The position numbers were made by a program, and so were the translations under genes. A stretch of 64,000 nucleotides of DNA. Origin: Candidatus Kuenenia hertensis. Lineage in GTDB: Bacteria > Planctomycetota > Brocadiia > Brocadiales > Brocadiaceae. The notes beneath the pieces are model-generated. The model was not told the DNA's origin. It saw nothing but the letters and a program-made list of their open reading frames with translations, and searched no databases. Positions 52,065 to 61,456 of this stretch are shown one piece after another. The stretch lies in the NCBI GenBank assembly GCA_021646465.1, contig SOET01000014.1, positions 24,303 through 88,302 of the forward strand, written 5' to 3'. Numbering within the stretch: the stretch's first letter is position 1; every line of letters begins with the position of its first letter.

Positions 52065-52111
52065 AAAAAAACCTGCATAGCTCTGTGTGTTACCCATTAC
52101 AGCCGGAAAAG

Positions 52112-52204
52112 GTAACTATTCAGCGCAAATGTTACACGGCTCGTTCCCAAACTCCAGTTTGGGAATGCATTTGTTGTAGAGACGCATTGCTATGCGTCTC
52201 TACA
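52112..52204. repeat. Family B half-element with palindrome
   Basis: GTAACTATTCAGCGCAAATG starts it, followed by TTCCCAAACTCCAGTTTGGGAA and the TGTAGAGACGC palindrome (52175-52204). The sequence is the mirror of the right half of B1. No complementary outer end is seen. Confidence 0.6.
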
Positions 52205-52259
52205 AGAGAAGTGAGACGGTGGGCAATGCCCATCCTACAAAGATTAAAATTCCTATACA

Positions 52260-52724
52260 TCAAGGTTTTACAAACTCATGTTCCGGATGTTTAATTGTTA
52301 AAACAGGGCATGGCGCCATTCTCACAACCTTTTCTGCCGTGCTGCCCAGAAAAACATGGGAGAGTCCTGTGTAGCCATGTGTTGCGATTGTTATTAAATC
52401 TATAGTATATTTTTTTGCAGCATTAATTATTTCGAGGAATGGCGTCCCGCGCACAATGATAGTTTCAGTCTCTATTTTATCTATATAATGCATGGGAACG
52501 ACATGCTTCATTTTCTCTTTAGCGTTTTGTTCCATTTCGTCATATATTTTTGACAACGGATAGACAGATCCTCCCAAACCCACAGGGATACTCAAATCGG
52601 CAATCACGTGTAAAACGTATAATTTTGCATTACACAGTTCCGTAAATGACAAGGCATATTTTAATGCATGTTCAGCGCAATTTGAGAAATCGGTTGGGAA
52701 AAGAATATTTTTAATGTTAATCAT
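52260..52724 (-). CDS. Universal stress protein, UspA family (copy 1)
   Basis: Encodes 154 residues. It has ILFPTDFSNCAEHALKYAL at the N-terminus and the ATP-binding pattern THGYTGLSHVFLGSTAEKVV (GX2GX9GS) near residues 114-133, so it should bind ATP. It is 76 bp downstream of a second UspA gene with about 60-65 percent similar sequence, a tandem duplication. Confidence 0.9.
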   Translation of the reverse strand: MINIKNILFPTDFSNCAEHALKYALSFTELCNAKLYVLHVIADLSIPVGLGGSVYPLSKIYDEMEQNAKEKMKHVVPMHYIDKIETETIIVRGTPFLEIINAAKKYTIDLITIATHGYTGLSHVFLGSTAEKVVRMAPCPVLTIKHPEHEFVKP

Positions 52725-52800
52725 GTCGATTACTCCTCAAAAATTATTAAATTTTTCTCTATTTGCGCGAAAAGCGCCGTTTATAAAAAATTTGGAGAAA

Positions 52801-53268
52801 TTATGCGGGGATGACAAATTCGTGTTCCGGATGTTTTATTGTTAAAACGGGGCATGGGGCTTTTCTCACCACTTTTTCAGCGACACTGCCTATAAGCGTA
52901 TGGGAAATACCAGTACGCCCGTGTGTTGCTATGGTAATAATATCTATGTTGTATTTTTTTGCGTTCTTTGTAATTTCTACATAGGGTGTGCCCCGAACGA
53001 TGATATTTTCCACTTCTATCTGATCCAGAAATCTTTTCGGGATTAAGTGATGCATTTTCTTTTTTGCGTTTTCTTCCATATCCTTATATATTTTGAGAGT
53101 GGGATACATTACGCCGCCCGCACTAATGGGGATATTCATTTTTGGAATGACATGTATTATATAGAGTTTTGCTTTAAAGAGAGTGGCCAGGGATAAAGCA
53201 TATGTTAATGCATGTTTGGCACAGGGAGAAAAGTCGGTTGGAAAAAGAATCTTTTTGACAGTGATCAT
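52801..53268 (-). CDS. Universal stress protein, UspA family (copy 2)
   Basis: Encodes 155 residues, with ILFPTDFSPCAKHALTYAL and THGRTGISHTLIGSVAEKVV. It is closely related to the next gene. Its position between a UspA copy and an Hsp20-containing group suggests a stress set, possibly coregulated. Confidence 0.9.
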   Translation of the reverse strand: MITVKKILFPTDFSPCAKHALTYALSLATLFKAKLYIIHVIPKMNIPISAGGVMYPTLKIYKDMEENAKKKMHHLIPKRFLDQIEVENIIVRGTPYVEITKNAKKYNIDIITIATHGRTGISHTLIGSVAEKVVRKAPCPVLTIKHPEHEFVIPA

Positions 53269-53332
53269 GATATCAACTCCTGGGTAAAATTATTGTTTCT
53301 CTGCGTCTGTTTGCAGCACAGTTACGTTGCAA

Positions 53333-53839
53333 TTAACGCATCCATTCAACACGCATAAACTTTGCATTTTCATGTTTTTTGTATTCAACTTCTCCGCTAT
53401 AAGCCTTATGCAGAATTGTGCCGATACGTTGCGCGAGTTTTGCAGAGGTAGTGAGGATTTCAATTTCATTGTCTTTTTCATTAATTTTCATAATTCTTTT
53501 TAACGGATTGAAATTCTTTGACCTTTCATCCTCATTTTTAATAAGGTTCAGAATTTCTTGTTTGTGTTGCTGTAAAAATTCTCCTTTCAAAGTAACAACA
53601 CCGCTGGGTACATTTTCTTTTGTTTTTTTGCATGCAGGGCATTCTACCCAGTTGATATCTTTCAGGGATTTTTTCTGTTCATACAGTTGAGCGTCCAGAA
53701 ACCATTTTTTATTATGGTAAATCGCATTGCAATCTTTACAAATAGAGTAATCAACGAGGCCTTTTTTAGGCAAATACGGGTCGTTTTCTGCATGTACTTT
53801 ATCGCGGGCATATTTTTCTATATCTCTTGGTATTTTCAT
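53333..53839 (-). CDS. BCAM0308-like Cys-rich protein (168 aa)
   Basis: Has two CxxC pairs, CKDCNAIYHNKKW near residue 35 and CPACKKT near 68, and a C-terminal part (EIEILTTSAKLAQRIGTILH) similar to the ends of archaeal NMD3-like proteins. Genes of this family are found near stress genes such as those for UspA and Hsp20, as here. It probably binds zinc; its function is unknown. GGAG precedes ATG 53839. Confidence 0.75.
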   Translation of the reverse strand: MKIPRDIEKYARDKVHAENDPYLPKKGLVDYSICKDCNAIYHNKKWFLDAQLYEQKKSLKDINWVECPACKKTKENVPSGVVTLKGEFLQQHKQEILNLIKNEDERSKNFNPLKRIMKINEKDNEIEILTTSAKLAQRIGTILHKAYSGEVEYKKHENAKFMRVEWMR

Positions 53840-53998
53840 ACGGTATATTTCTCCTTTCGTTTGCTTGAAAAAGCGTCACATATACTTTGTATTTGTCAAA
53901 ATATATCAAAAACCCCAAAAACTTTCTTATTTTAAAAAACTGGTCAGGTTTTTTTCTCAACAACTTATTGTAAATCATGATAATTTTCACACAATATA

Positions 53999-54445
53999 TT
54001 AATTAACTTTTATCGGAATTTTTTTTACTTCTGCTTTTTCCTCCTTTGGTAGCGTTATTTCGAGAATGCCATCCTTGTATTCTGCCTTTGCATCTTCATA
54101 TTTCACGGAGACCGGCAATAAAACAGATCTTGTAAAACTTCCGTATCTCCTTTCAGTAAAATGATAATTTTTGCCCTTTTCTTCCTTTCCGCCTTTTTTT
54201 TCGCCTTTTATAGTGAGAGTATCGTCCTTAACAGATATGTTAATCTCCTTTGGATCTACACCTGGTATTTCCGCTTTAACAATAACGTTCTCATTTGTCT
54301 CGGATACGTCCAGGGGGGGCATCCATCCCCGAAATGCGGATTCATCACCGCCTAATCCGCTAAAGGTATCAAAAAGTTTGTTCATTTCGTTCTTGAATGT
54401 ATCCATCATTGGCAGATAGGGCCACTTCATCATTTCAGACGCCAT
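53999..54445 (-). CDS. Hsp20/alpha-crystallin family small heat-shock protein
   Basis: Encodes 148 residues. The alpha-crystallin domain spans about 45-140, with VKAEIPGVDPKEINISVKDD and the signature YKDGILEITLPK (A/GxLxxxxPK) near the end. It is an ATP-independent chaperone that holds unfolding proteins. It belongs to the stress group with the UspA genes and the BCAM0308-like gene. Confidence 0.9.
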   Translation of the reverse strand: MASEMMKWPYLPMMDTFKNEMNKLFDTFSGLGGDESAFRGWMPPLDVSETNENVIVKAEIPGVDPKEINISVKDDTLTIKGEKKGGKEEKGKNYHFTERRYGSFTRSVLLPVSVKYEDAKAEYKDGILEITLPKEEKAEVKKIPIKVN

Positions 54446-54499
54446 ATTTTACATCTCCTTCTCTAAAAATGCATGCGATAGAAAAAACAGTGAATAATA

Positions 54500-56086
54500 T
54501 TATTGGTAAATACAATAGTCTATATCGGGAAATATATTGTTTTTATGTTCTATTTCGTACAGCCAGTTTTCATCAATAGCATTTGACCGGATATCATTAT
54601 AAAGTTTATTAAAATGAAAGAGGTGTTCTTTTGTTCTTTTTACTGCATATTCCACCATCGTGCCTGCTTTCATAATAAATGCCCAGTCACTGCTTTGCGC
54701 CAGTAAGAGTTCTCTTGCCGCCTGGTTCAATGCCCGATGCGGTAAAGAATATTTCGTGGCGTGAGGAAATGATTTTGCTAACTCAACCATGCGTTTTGCG
54801 GCCATGTGAAGGTGGCGGTAAATCCAGTCATTTTTATCATTCATCCAGTATTCGCTGTGACCTTTGTATCCCCAACTTGAGCCGGATGGGGTGGCGCATT
54901 GATTTTTGGGATACATGGTAAGGTATTCCATAGGGGTAATTAACGAAATAGTCTGTTGGTCAAACGCAATCTTCCTGAAGAGAAAATCCAGCCAAACAGG
55001 GCCTTCAAACCACCAGTGGCCGAAGAGTTCTGCGTCGTATGGGGCTATGACAATCGGCTTTTTATCCATTTGGGAGGCTAAATATTCTATTTGTTTTTCC
55101 CTGTTGAACATGAAGTTTCCGGCGTGTTCCGCCGCTTTATTACGGGCTATTTCCAATAAATAGGGCTCTTTGTGGTTAGTCTTGCCGGTGATCCGATAAT
55201 ACTTTATTCCCAGATTCGAACGTTTTCCGTCTCCATGCAAATATGGTTTTACATAGTCATAATCAAGATCAAAACCTATATCACGGTAAAATTCACGGTA
55301 ATAAAAGTCACCCGGATACCCTTCTTTGGAGCTCCAGACCTGCTTTGAGGATTCGGCGTCTCTTCCGAACGCAACAACTCCCGAAGGACACACAATGGGG
55401 GCATAAATGCCGTATTTTGGCCGCGGTGAGGCAAAGAGGAGTCCGTGTGTTTCGGCAATAAAAAACCGAATCCCGGCTTCCTTAAGAAGCTGATCAACGC
55501 CCGGTTCGTAAGCACATTCGGGAAGCCATATTCCACGAGGTTTTCTTCCAAAATGTTTTTCGTAGTGATTTACCGCAATGAAAATTTGCGCCCGCATGGC
55601 ATTTACATTATTGTCCATAAGAGGAAGGATACTATGTGTAGCGCAGCAGGTTATAATTTCAAGTTTTCCTGTGTCCTGGAATTTTTTAAAGGCATGGATA
55701 ATGTTATTCTGATATTTTTCCGAAAATATATATTTTGCATCATAAAAATGATTATAGTACATCCTTGCCAGTTGATTAAACCCGGGTTGATTATTTGTCC
55801 GTTCAATTTCTTTTTCCGCAAGTTCAAGGCGTTTTTCTATGTACCGGAGGCAACGCTGTTGTAAAAGCTCATCGGTCAGCATTGAAATAAGGGTGGGAGT
55901 TAAAGACATTGTTATACGAAAATCAATGTGTTCATTTATCAGATTATCGAATACATTAATCAGCGGAATATATGTTTCTGTTACGGCCTCAAAGAGCCAA
56001 TCTTCTTCAAGGTAGGCGTCATATTCAGGATGACGAACATATGGCAAATGGGCGTGCAGTATTAGGGCGAGATAACCTTTTTTCAT
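54500..56086 (-). CDS. Glycoside hydrolase family 57 (glucan branching-enzyme type)
   Basis: Encodes 528 residues. It has the GH57 opening LILHAHLPYVRHPE, the region RGIWLPECAYEPGVD with the likely nucleophile Glu (about residue 190), and PYDAELFGHWWFEGP with the likely acid/base Asp (about residue 355). A helical C-terminal domain of DUF1957 type follows. Relatives form alpha-1,6 branches in glycogen. It lies next to a DUF4912 gene, an association seen in other genomes. Glycogen metabolism is a sound inference, because 4-alpha-glucanotransferase activity also occurs in the family. Confidence 0.88.
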   Translation of the reverse strand: MKKGYLALILHAHLPYVRHPEYDAYLEEDWLFEAVTETYIPLINVFDNLINEHIDFRITMSLTPTLISMLTDELLQQRCLRYIEKRLELAEKEIERTNNQPGFNQLARMYYNHFYDAKYIFSEKYQNNIIHAFKKFQDTGKLEIITCCATHSILPLMDNNVNAMRAQIFIAVNHYEKHFGRKPRGIWLPECAYEPGVDQLLKEAGIRFFIAETHGLLFASPRPKYGIYAPIVCPSGVVAFGRDAESSKQVWSSKEGYPGDFYYREFYRDIGFDLDYDYVKPYLHGDGKRSNLGIKYYRITGKTNHKEPYLLEIARNKAAEHAGNFMFNREKQIEYLASQMDKKPIVIAPYDAELFGHWWFEGPVWLDFLFRKIAFDQQTISLITPMEYLTMYPKNQCATPSGSSWGYKGHSEYWMNDKNDWIYRHLHMAAKRMVELAKSFPHATKYSLPHRALNQAARELLLAQSSDWAFIMKAGTMVEYAVKRTKEHLFHFNKLYNDIRSNAIDENWLYEIEHKNNIFPDIDYCIYQ

Positions 56087-56113
56087 AGATGCTTTTTTCC
56101 GGGTTGTGAACTA

Positions 56114-56896
56114 CTAATCAGCAAGTTCACAGGATGATAAAAACTGTGGAAATAATTTTTGGACTTCTGCTGATGTTCTTTCATATACTTCTTTCGTTAT
56201 ATCAAAACCAATATCGGCATACATCTTTTTATAAAGATTCTCTACACAAATCCACTTTTTATCAATTATTTCAGAGGGATATGTGCGTGGTGTTGTTATA
56301 GTATTTGATCGTATCAGCGGATGGAAAGTTCCATCAGAGGTTAAAAAGCCTATGTCAATGCAGAATGACCTGTTTGGTTCATCTACGTGAATATACCAGT
56401 CTTTTGCCCATTGAACTAATTCAATATCAAAATATTTGTTGGCATTTTTCCCGTCGAAGAGAATATTTGTTACATCATATACTCTCAAAGCAAGCTTTGC
56501 GTCATGGGCTAACGTGTAAAGATTTTTCATAAAATTATCTATTTTGTTTTGCTGTAGTTCCCAATAACAGAACAGGCATAAAGGGTCTCTTGGCATGAGG
56601 ACGATTCGATTTTCTCCGTAGTTCTCCGGAAGCTCTGGAACAGCAGGAGGGGGGAAAGTCATTTTTTCTGAAGGTCCTTTTGTTTCTATTTCTTTTATGC
56701 CTGGCCATTCACTTTCTCCCGTGACTCCCCATTCCTCCACTCCTTCCTCTTCTCGTGGAGGGATTTCTTCATACCCAAAAAATCGAATCCAAACTATCTT
56801 TAAAATATATTTTATTTTCTCCCATACAATTTCAATCAGGGCCTTAAAAATCTCAAAGATTAATAAAAAGATTTCTTTCATTATCTCTTTATCCAT
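56114..56896 (-). CDS. DUF4912 domain protein
   Basis: Encodes 260 residues. An N-terminal amphipathic or membrane-like helix (about 5-35) and an acidic linker lead to the DUF4912 domain (about 85-235) with RIVLMPRDPLCLFCYWEL and DIGFLTSDGTFHPLIRSNTI. Family members often sit beside GH57 or glycogen genes, as here. Their function is unknown. The gene is 28 bp upstream of the GH57 gene, likely in one operon. Confidence 0.82.
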   Translation of the reverse strand: MDKEIMKEIFLLIFEIFKALIEIVWEKIKYILKIVWIRFFGYEEIPPREEEGVEEWGVTGESEWPGIKEIETKGPSEKMTFPPPAVPELPENYGENRIVLMPRDPLCLFCYWELQQNKIDNFMKNLYTLAHDAKLALRVYDVTNILFDGKNANKYFDIELVQWAKDWYIHVDEPNRSFCIDIGFLTSDGTFHPLIRSNTITTPRTYPSEIIDKKWICVENLYKKMYADIGFDITKEVYERTSAEVQKLFPQFLSSCELAD

Positions 56897-57221
56897 AATA
56901 TCAAAAAGGTATGTGTTATTTTGGAAAGTGCTTATAACTTGTTGTAAAACAATATTTTATGGCTGTTGCATACAGTTTATAATTATACTGCAAACAACAA
57001 GAGATAGTCAATAAAATTTACAATAGCAATTGTTTTAAGAGATGGATAGGGCGTAATTCAGAATATTACCGGTAAAAAAATAGGAATTATTACAATGAAT
57101 TTTTATCTCGCAAATAATTGATTTGTTACTGCAAATGACATTCGCTAAAATAATGCATTATCAATGGGGAAATTTTCTGAATTTAAAAAAATCGTATCCG
57201 TGAAAAAGTGGGGGGGGAAAC
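56897..57221. other. Intergenic region between divergent genes
   Basis: No gene is seen. It should contain the promoters of the DUF4912 operon and of the octaheme cytochrome. A G-rich stretch TGGGGGGGGAAAC is the ribosome-binding site of the latter. Confidence 0.5.
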
Positions 57222-58892
57222 ATGTTTTGCAAAGCAGGTATGGTAAAGGCAGTTTGTTTGATGTTTTTCATGGGAATGGTATTATTTGTGACAGGATGCG
57301 CGGATTTGGAGGTATTACGTAAGGAGAATCAGGCGCTTACTGAAAAGGTTTCCCTGTTGCAGCAGCATACGGAAGAATTGATGAAGCGTTATCCGCCGGA
57401 GGGAAAACATGCCGCTATAATTACACCGCAGAATAAAACATGTATTGCATGTCATAAGATTAACTCTTCAGCGCTTGTAATGGAGTGGGAAAGATCCCGG
57501 CATGCCCAAAATGGAATAGGGTGTGTGGATTGTCATGCAGCGGAAGAGGGAGAAATCGATGCATGGAAGCACATGGGCTTTTACATTTCAACGTTAGTGA
57601 CGCCGAAAGATTGTTCCCGTTGCCACGGAAAAGAGTATGAGGAATTTTCAAAAAGCCATCACTCAAAGGCAGGAGAAATACTGGCAAGCCTTGACAACGT
57701 ACTTGCGGAAAAGGTTATCGGGCAACCGACTAATAATGCAGATGCGGTAAACGGTTGCTGGCAATGCCACGGCAGTATTATAAAGTTTAAGCGTGATGAG
57801 CACAACAATATCATAAGGAACGGAACAGAAGGAAAGCCTGTTTTGGATCCTGATACATGGCCGAATAGTGGCATGGGACGATTAAATCCTGACGGCTCAA
57901 AGGGTTCCTGCCACGCATGCCATTCAAGGCATTCATTTGATGCAAAATTGTCCCGGGCCCCGGAAAATTGCGGGAAATGCCATATGGGGCCAGACCATCC
58001 TCAGTTAGAAATATACAAGGAATCAAAGCATGGTATCGCCTTTGCCGCTAATATTGATCATATGGCGCTGAATAAAGAAGGAGATTGGGTCTTAGGCAGA
58101 GATTATTCTGCTGCGCCGACATGTGCTACCTGCCATATAGCTGCTTATATGACGCCCCGTGGGGTATATAAGGCAAATAGCCATGACGTCGGCGAGCGTA
58201 TTAGCTGGACGCTTCGTCCCGTAGTCAGCACCAGGATAAACCTTGTGGTATATGAAGACGGATATAAGGAAGATTATCCCGAAACGAAGGCTTTGCCTGA
58301 TATTGGCGAGGAAGTTCAGACGACCGAAAGGGTTTTGCAGGGTGAAGAGATGATAAAAAAGACGGTTGCAAGACGCGTTGCGAAAGTGGTTACCTGGCAG
58401 GAACGGCGCGAAAAAATGAAGGGCGTTTGCAGAAATTGCCACAATGAAACCCATACGAATAATTTTTATAAACAATTTGACAGCCTGGTGGAACTCTATA
58501 ATGAAAAATTTGCGAAACCGGCGCAGGCATTTATGAAGGAACTTGCAACAGATGGGGCGCTCAATCCCAATGCACCCTTTGAGCATGAGGTACAGTGGGT
58601 GTTTTGGGAATTATGGCACCACGAAGGTAGAAGAGCAAGGCATGGGGCAAGTATGATGGGGCCTGATTATTCGCACTGGCACGGTATGTATGAAGTAGCG
58701 AAGCATTTTTACTTAAAATTTCTGCCGGCAGTGGTGAAAGCCGCCGCACAAAAAGACAATGCCACGAAAGAAAAATATGAGAAGAAAATCGAACAGTTGT
58801 TAATGCAGGATGAACATCTGTGGTTGAAAGGCCTTTCTCCCGAGGAAATCGGGATTTTAAAAGCAGGATATAAAGAACGCTATAACGAGTGA
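57222..58892 (+). CDS. Octaheme hydroxylamine-oxidoreductase-family lipoprotein
   Basis: Encodes 556 residues. Eight CXXCH motifs start at residues 74, 101, 131, 179, 230, 250, 301 and 403, the HAO pattern, with SHDVGERISWTLRPVVS after the seventh. The signal sequence ends in a lipobox VTGC (C26). A coiled coil (about 28-57) follows, so the protein is probably a membrane-tethered trimer. In anammox bacteria HAO-like enzymes oxidise hydroxylamine or hydrazine, or reduce nitrite. Which one this is depends on a Tyr linked to the P460 haem after the last CXXCH. Candidate Tyr residues (416, 426) exist, but their role is not decidable. It stands alone. Confidence 0.87.
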   Translation: MFCKAGMVKAVCLMFFMGMVLFVTGCADLEVLRKENQALTEKVSLLQQHTEELMKRYPPEGKHAAIITPQNKTCIACHKINSSALVMEWERSRHAQNGIGCVDCHAAEEGEIDAWKHMGFYISTLVTPKDCSRCHGKEYEEFSKSHHSKAGEILASLDNVLAEKVIGQPTNNADAVNGCWQCHGSIIKFKRDEHNNIIRNGTEGKPVLDPDTWPNSGMGRLNPDGSKGSCHACHSRHSFDAKLSRAPENCGKCHMGPDHPQLEIYKESKHGIAFAANIDHMALNKEGDWVLGRDYSAAPTCATCHIAAYMTPRGVYKANSHDVGERISWTLRPVVSTRINLVVYEDGYKEDYPETKALPDIGEEVQTTERVLQGEEMIKKTVARRVAKVVTWQERREKMKGVCRNCHNETHTNNFYKQFDSLVELYNEKFAKPAQAFMKELATDGALNPNAPFEHEVQWVFWELWHHEGRRARHGASMMGPDYSHWHGMYEVAKHFYLKFLPAVVKAAAQKDNATKEKYEKKIEQLLMQDEHLWLKGLSPEEIGILKAGYKERYNE

Positions 58893-58905
58893 ATAAAAAA
58901 TAAAT

Positions 58906-59286
58906 TTATAATTCCATATTCAAAATGCTGGCAGTTTTTGTGATGATAACATCGGGGTTGAAGGGTTTTGTCATATAGATGTCTGCACCGGATTCTTCCC
59001 CCTTTTTTTTATCGTATTCCTGCCCTTTTGCGGTAAGCATTATTATATAGATATTCGTAAGATTGAGCTCATTTTTTACCGCATTGCATACATCATAACC
59101 ATTCATTTCCGGCATCATTACATCAAGAAAGACAATATCAGGAGTCTCTTTTTTTATGATTTCCAGCGCTTCTCTGCCATTCCCGGCAGTAATAATTTCC
59201 ACCCCCTTATCTTCAAAGTCTTCAAGGGTTTGTTCCAGTAACAGCCTGATATGGGGTTCATCATCGACAATTAATATCTTCGGCAT
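58906..59286 (-). CDS. Response regulator (REC only)
   Basis: Encodes 126 residues. It has the acidic pair VDDE at 8-10, the phospho-acceptor D55 in FLDVMMPE, T85 and K107 in TKPF, so it is complete. It has no output domain. It is 23 bp after the GAF-cyclase gene, so the two may work together. Confidence 0.92.
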   Translation of the reverse strand: MPKILIVDDEPHIRLLLEQTLEDFEDKGVEIITAGNGREALEIIKKETPDIVFLDVMMPEMNGYDVCNAVKNELNLTNIYIIMLTAKGQEYDKKKGEESGADIYMTKPFNPDVIITKTASILNMEL

Positions 59287-59309
59287 ACTATTCTCCCCGC
59301 CTTTGTTAT

Positions 59310-60755
59310 TTAATAGATTACATTAAAGATTTCTATTGGTTTTTCTTTGCCTTTTACCATGATTTTGCCAAATTGTTCATATTTAAATATGTCTTTTGTT
59401 GCATGGTAGATATTTTGTTCTACCAGTATTTGCCCTCCTTTTGCAAGGGATTGCAGTCTGTCTGCAATGTTTACTTCATCGCCTATTGCGGTATAATCCA
59501 TGTGTTGGGGGGAGCCGATATTCCCCACAACCACTTCTCCGGCAGTTATACCGATTCCTGTGGTAAAATTATCACGTATCCAACCGTTACTAATTTTTTT
59601 AATGCATTTCTGCATTTCAATGGCGGATTTAATTGCTTGTGTTTCAAGATTGTCACAATGAAAAGGGGCGCCAAAGAATGCGACAATCATGTCGCCCACA
59701 AATTTGTTCACGGTACCTTTGTGTTCAAAGATTATTTCCACCATGTGAGAAAAATACTCATTGAGATATTTTACAATTTCCTCAGGTGCGAGTCTCTCGC
59801 AAACGGACGAGAAATTTCTGATATCAGAAAATAAAATAGATATTTTCCTCCTGGAGGGGTTGAGTGAGTTGCCTTTCGTATCTTCCAGAATAGAGCTTAC
59901 AATTTGGGGCGAAACATATCGTTGTAAATGTGTTTTAATATTTTCCGTCTTTATTTTGTTTTCATAAAGAATTGCGTTATCAATGAAAGACGCTGCCTGT
60001 GACGCCAGAATATTGAGGAGTTTCAGGTCTTCGGCGCTGTAGGCGTAAGAAGGGTGGCTGCTGAGGTTTATTACTCCAAGAATTCTGTCTTTAAGCTTGA
60101 GAGGAGCGCATAGTAAGGAAGAAATAATATTATGTCCATTTACAAACCTTGGGTCAGAAACTGCGTCATTCACAATTTCTGCAATGCCGGTAAGAGCCAC
60201 ATTGCCGGCAATGCCTTCGCCTCGTCTTAACAGGGTCTTTGGGAAGAATTCATTTCCGTATGCGGACAGTATTTCAAGGGTAGTATCGTTGTTTAACAGC
60301 ATGATAGAGGCGTTTTGTGCATGTATTAACTGCCGGGCCTCATCAATAATCAAACATGCGATGTCTTTAACTTCGGTGCATGCGACTATTTTATCCGCAA
60401 TACCGTAAAGCAGGTTTATTTCCCTGTATTTATCAAGCATATCGACGACGAGTGATTTTTTTTCATATTCTTTATTTGCAAGGTAAGCAAGCAGTTCGGA
60501 AAAAACATGAGCCGTATGATCACCCTTTATCCACCCGATGGTAATGTTATTGAGCGTAATCGGATAGGTGTTCGTTGAACTGTTTAATTCAGAATGGCTC
60601 AGTGTGGTGGTGTTTGATGTATTGTTAAAGCAGGCAATCACCTGACCGTCTTTATTTTGGATTTCGATGGGTGTTTTAAAAATATTTGCCAATCCGGTAA
60701 TAATATTTGACAAATCCTTTTTCGAAATAAGTTTTTCAAGGTTGATGTGAACCAT
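59310..60755 (-). CDS. GAF domain adenylate/guanylate cyclase
   Basis: Encodes 481 residues. A GAF-like sensor spans about 115-265 and a class III cyclase domain about 295-480. The cyclase domain has ISILFSDIRNFSS, KFVGDMIVAFFGAP and YTAIGDEVNIADRL, including the metal-binding Asp residues. A cyclic nucleotide product is expected; substrate specificity is uncertain. It is followed by the REC-only gene. Confidence 0.88.
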   Translation of the reverse strand: MVHINLEKLISKKDLSNIITGLANIFKTPIEIQNKDGQVIACFNNTSNTTTLSHSELNSSTNTYPITLNNITIGWIKGDHTAHVFSELLAYLANKEYEKKSLVVDMLDKYREINLLYGIADKIVACTEVKDIACLIIDEARQLIHAQNASIMLLNNDTTLEILSAYGNEFFPKTLLRRGEGIAGNVALTGIAEIVNDAVSDPRFVNGHNIISSLLCAPLKLKDRILGVINLSSHPSYAYSAEDLKLLNILASQAASFIDNAILYENKIKTENIKTHLQRYVSPQIVSSILEDTKGNSLNPSRRKISILFSDIRNFSSVCERLAPEEIVKYLNEYFSHMVEIIFEHKGTVNKFVGDMIVAFFGAPFHCDNLETQAIKSAIEMQKCIKKISNGWIRDNFTTGIGITAGEVVVGNIGSPQHMDYTAIGDEVNIADRLQSLAKGGQILVEQNIYHATKDIFKYEQFGKIMVKGKEKPIEIFNVIY

Positions 60756-61005
60756 GAAAGTTATGAGAGACGTATTTTACCGGAGACTATTTACATGCAT
60801 CATTTACACAAACCTGCCTTTCTTATAACAGGAAACAAGATTTTGTCAATAAGCAATTTAATATACTTCTGCGTATCATTTGACAAAGTCCCTGTTGGCG
60901 TGTTGGAATATTGGGAAAAAGACTGAAAGACGGCAGCAAAAAGAAAAAATTGTAAAGGCGAAAGGGTGTGGGACATGTGCAGAACAATAACATGAATGAG
61001 AATAG

Positions 61006-61161
61006 GTGTATACATTTGCAGAGTTGGTTCTTGCCAGTTTAGACCATGAAGATGATGAAATTCGCCATGCATGGGTAAAGGAGGTAAATGACAGGATAAA
61101 AGCAGTCAATAAAGGACAAGCTAAATTACTGGATTTTGAAAGTTTATATAATGCTGGTTAA
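61006..61161 (+). pseudogene. Truncated antitoxin of an addiction module
   Basis: The frame reads VYTFAELVLASLDHEDDEIR, then HAWVKEVNDRIKAV and stops at 61161. It matches the C-terminal half of the short antitoxins paired with ParE/RelE toxins (ELVLASLD...W..E...R). The N-terminal half is missing, with a stop right before it. It overlaps the start of the toxin frame by 11 bp. Confidence 0.65.
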
Positions 61162-61456
61162 AATTCATGAGCTGGCAGTCAAAGAATTCGATGAGGCTAT
61201 CGAGTGGTATGAACTTCAGTCAGACGGCCTTGGCAAACGATTTATGAACTCAGTAAAATAAATAAATAAAATTAAAAAGAACCCCGGATGGTATTTAGTT
61301 GAAGACGATACTATTTACAAAGCACACATTCCGAAATTTCCCTATAAGATACTTTTCACCTTAGAAAACATCAAAAACATTGTTGTATGGGCTATAGCTC
61401 ACGTGTATAGGAGTTACCTGATTTCTCTCTGTCCGGTTCCGGAGCATTCTGCGTAA
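61151..61456 (+). pseudogene. ParE/RelE-type toxin with in-frame stop
   Basis: From ATG 61151 the frame reads MLVKIHELAVKEFDEAIEWY, an N-terminus typical of ParE. TAA stops it at codon 37 (61259-61261). The frame then continues as INKIKKNPGWYLVEDDTIYK and PYKILFTLENIKNIVVWAIAH, the rest of the toxin. The end overlaps the histidine kinase gene and may be altered there. The module is dead as read. Confidence 0.75.
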
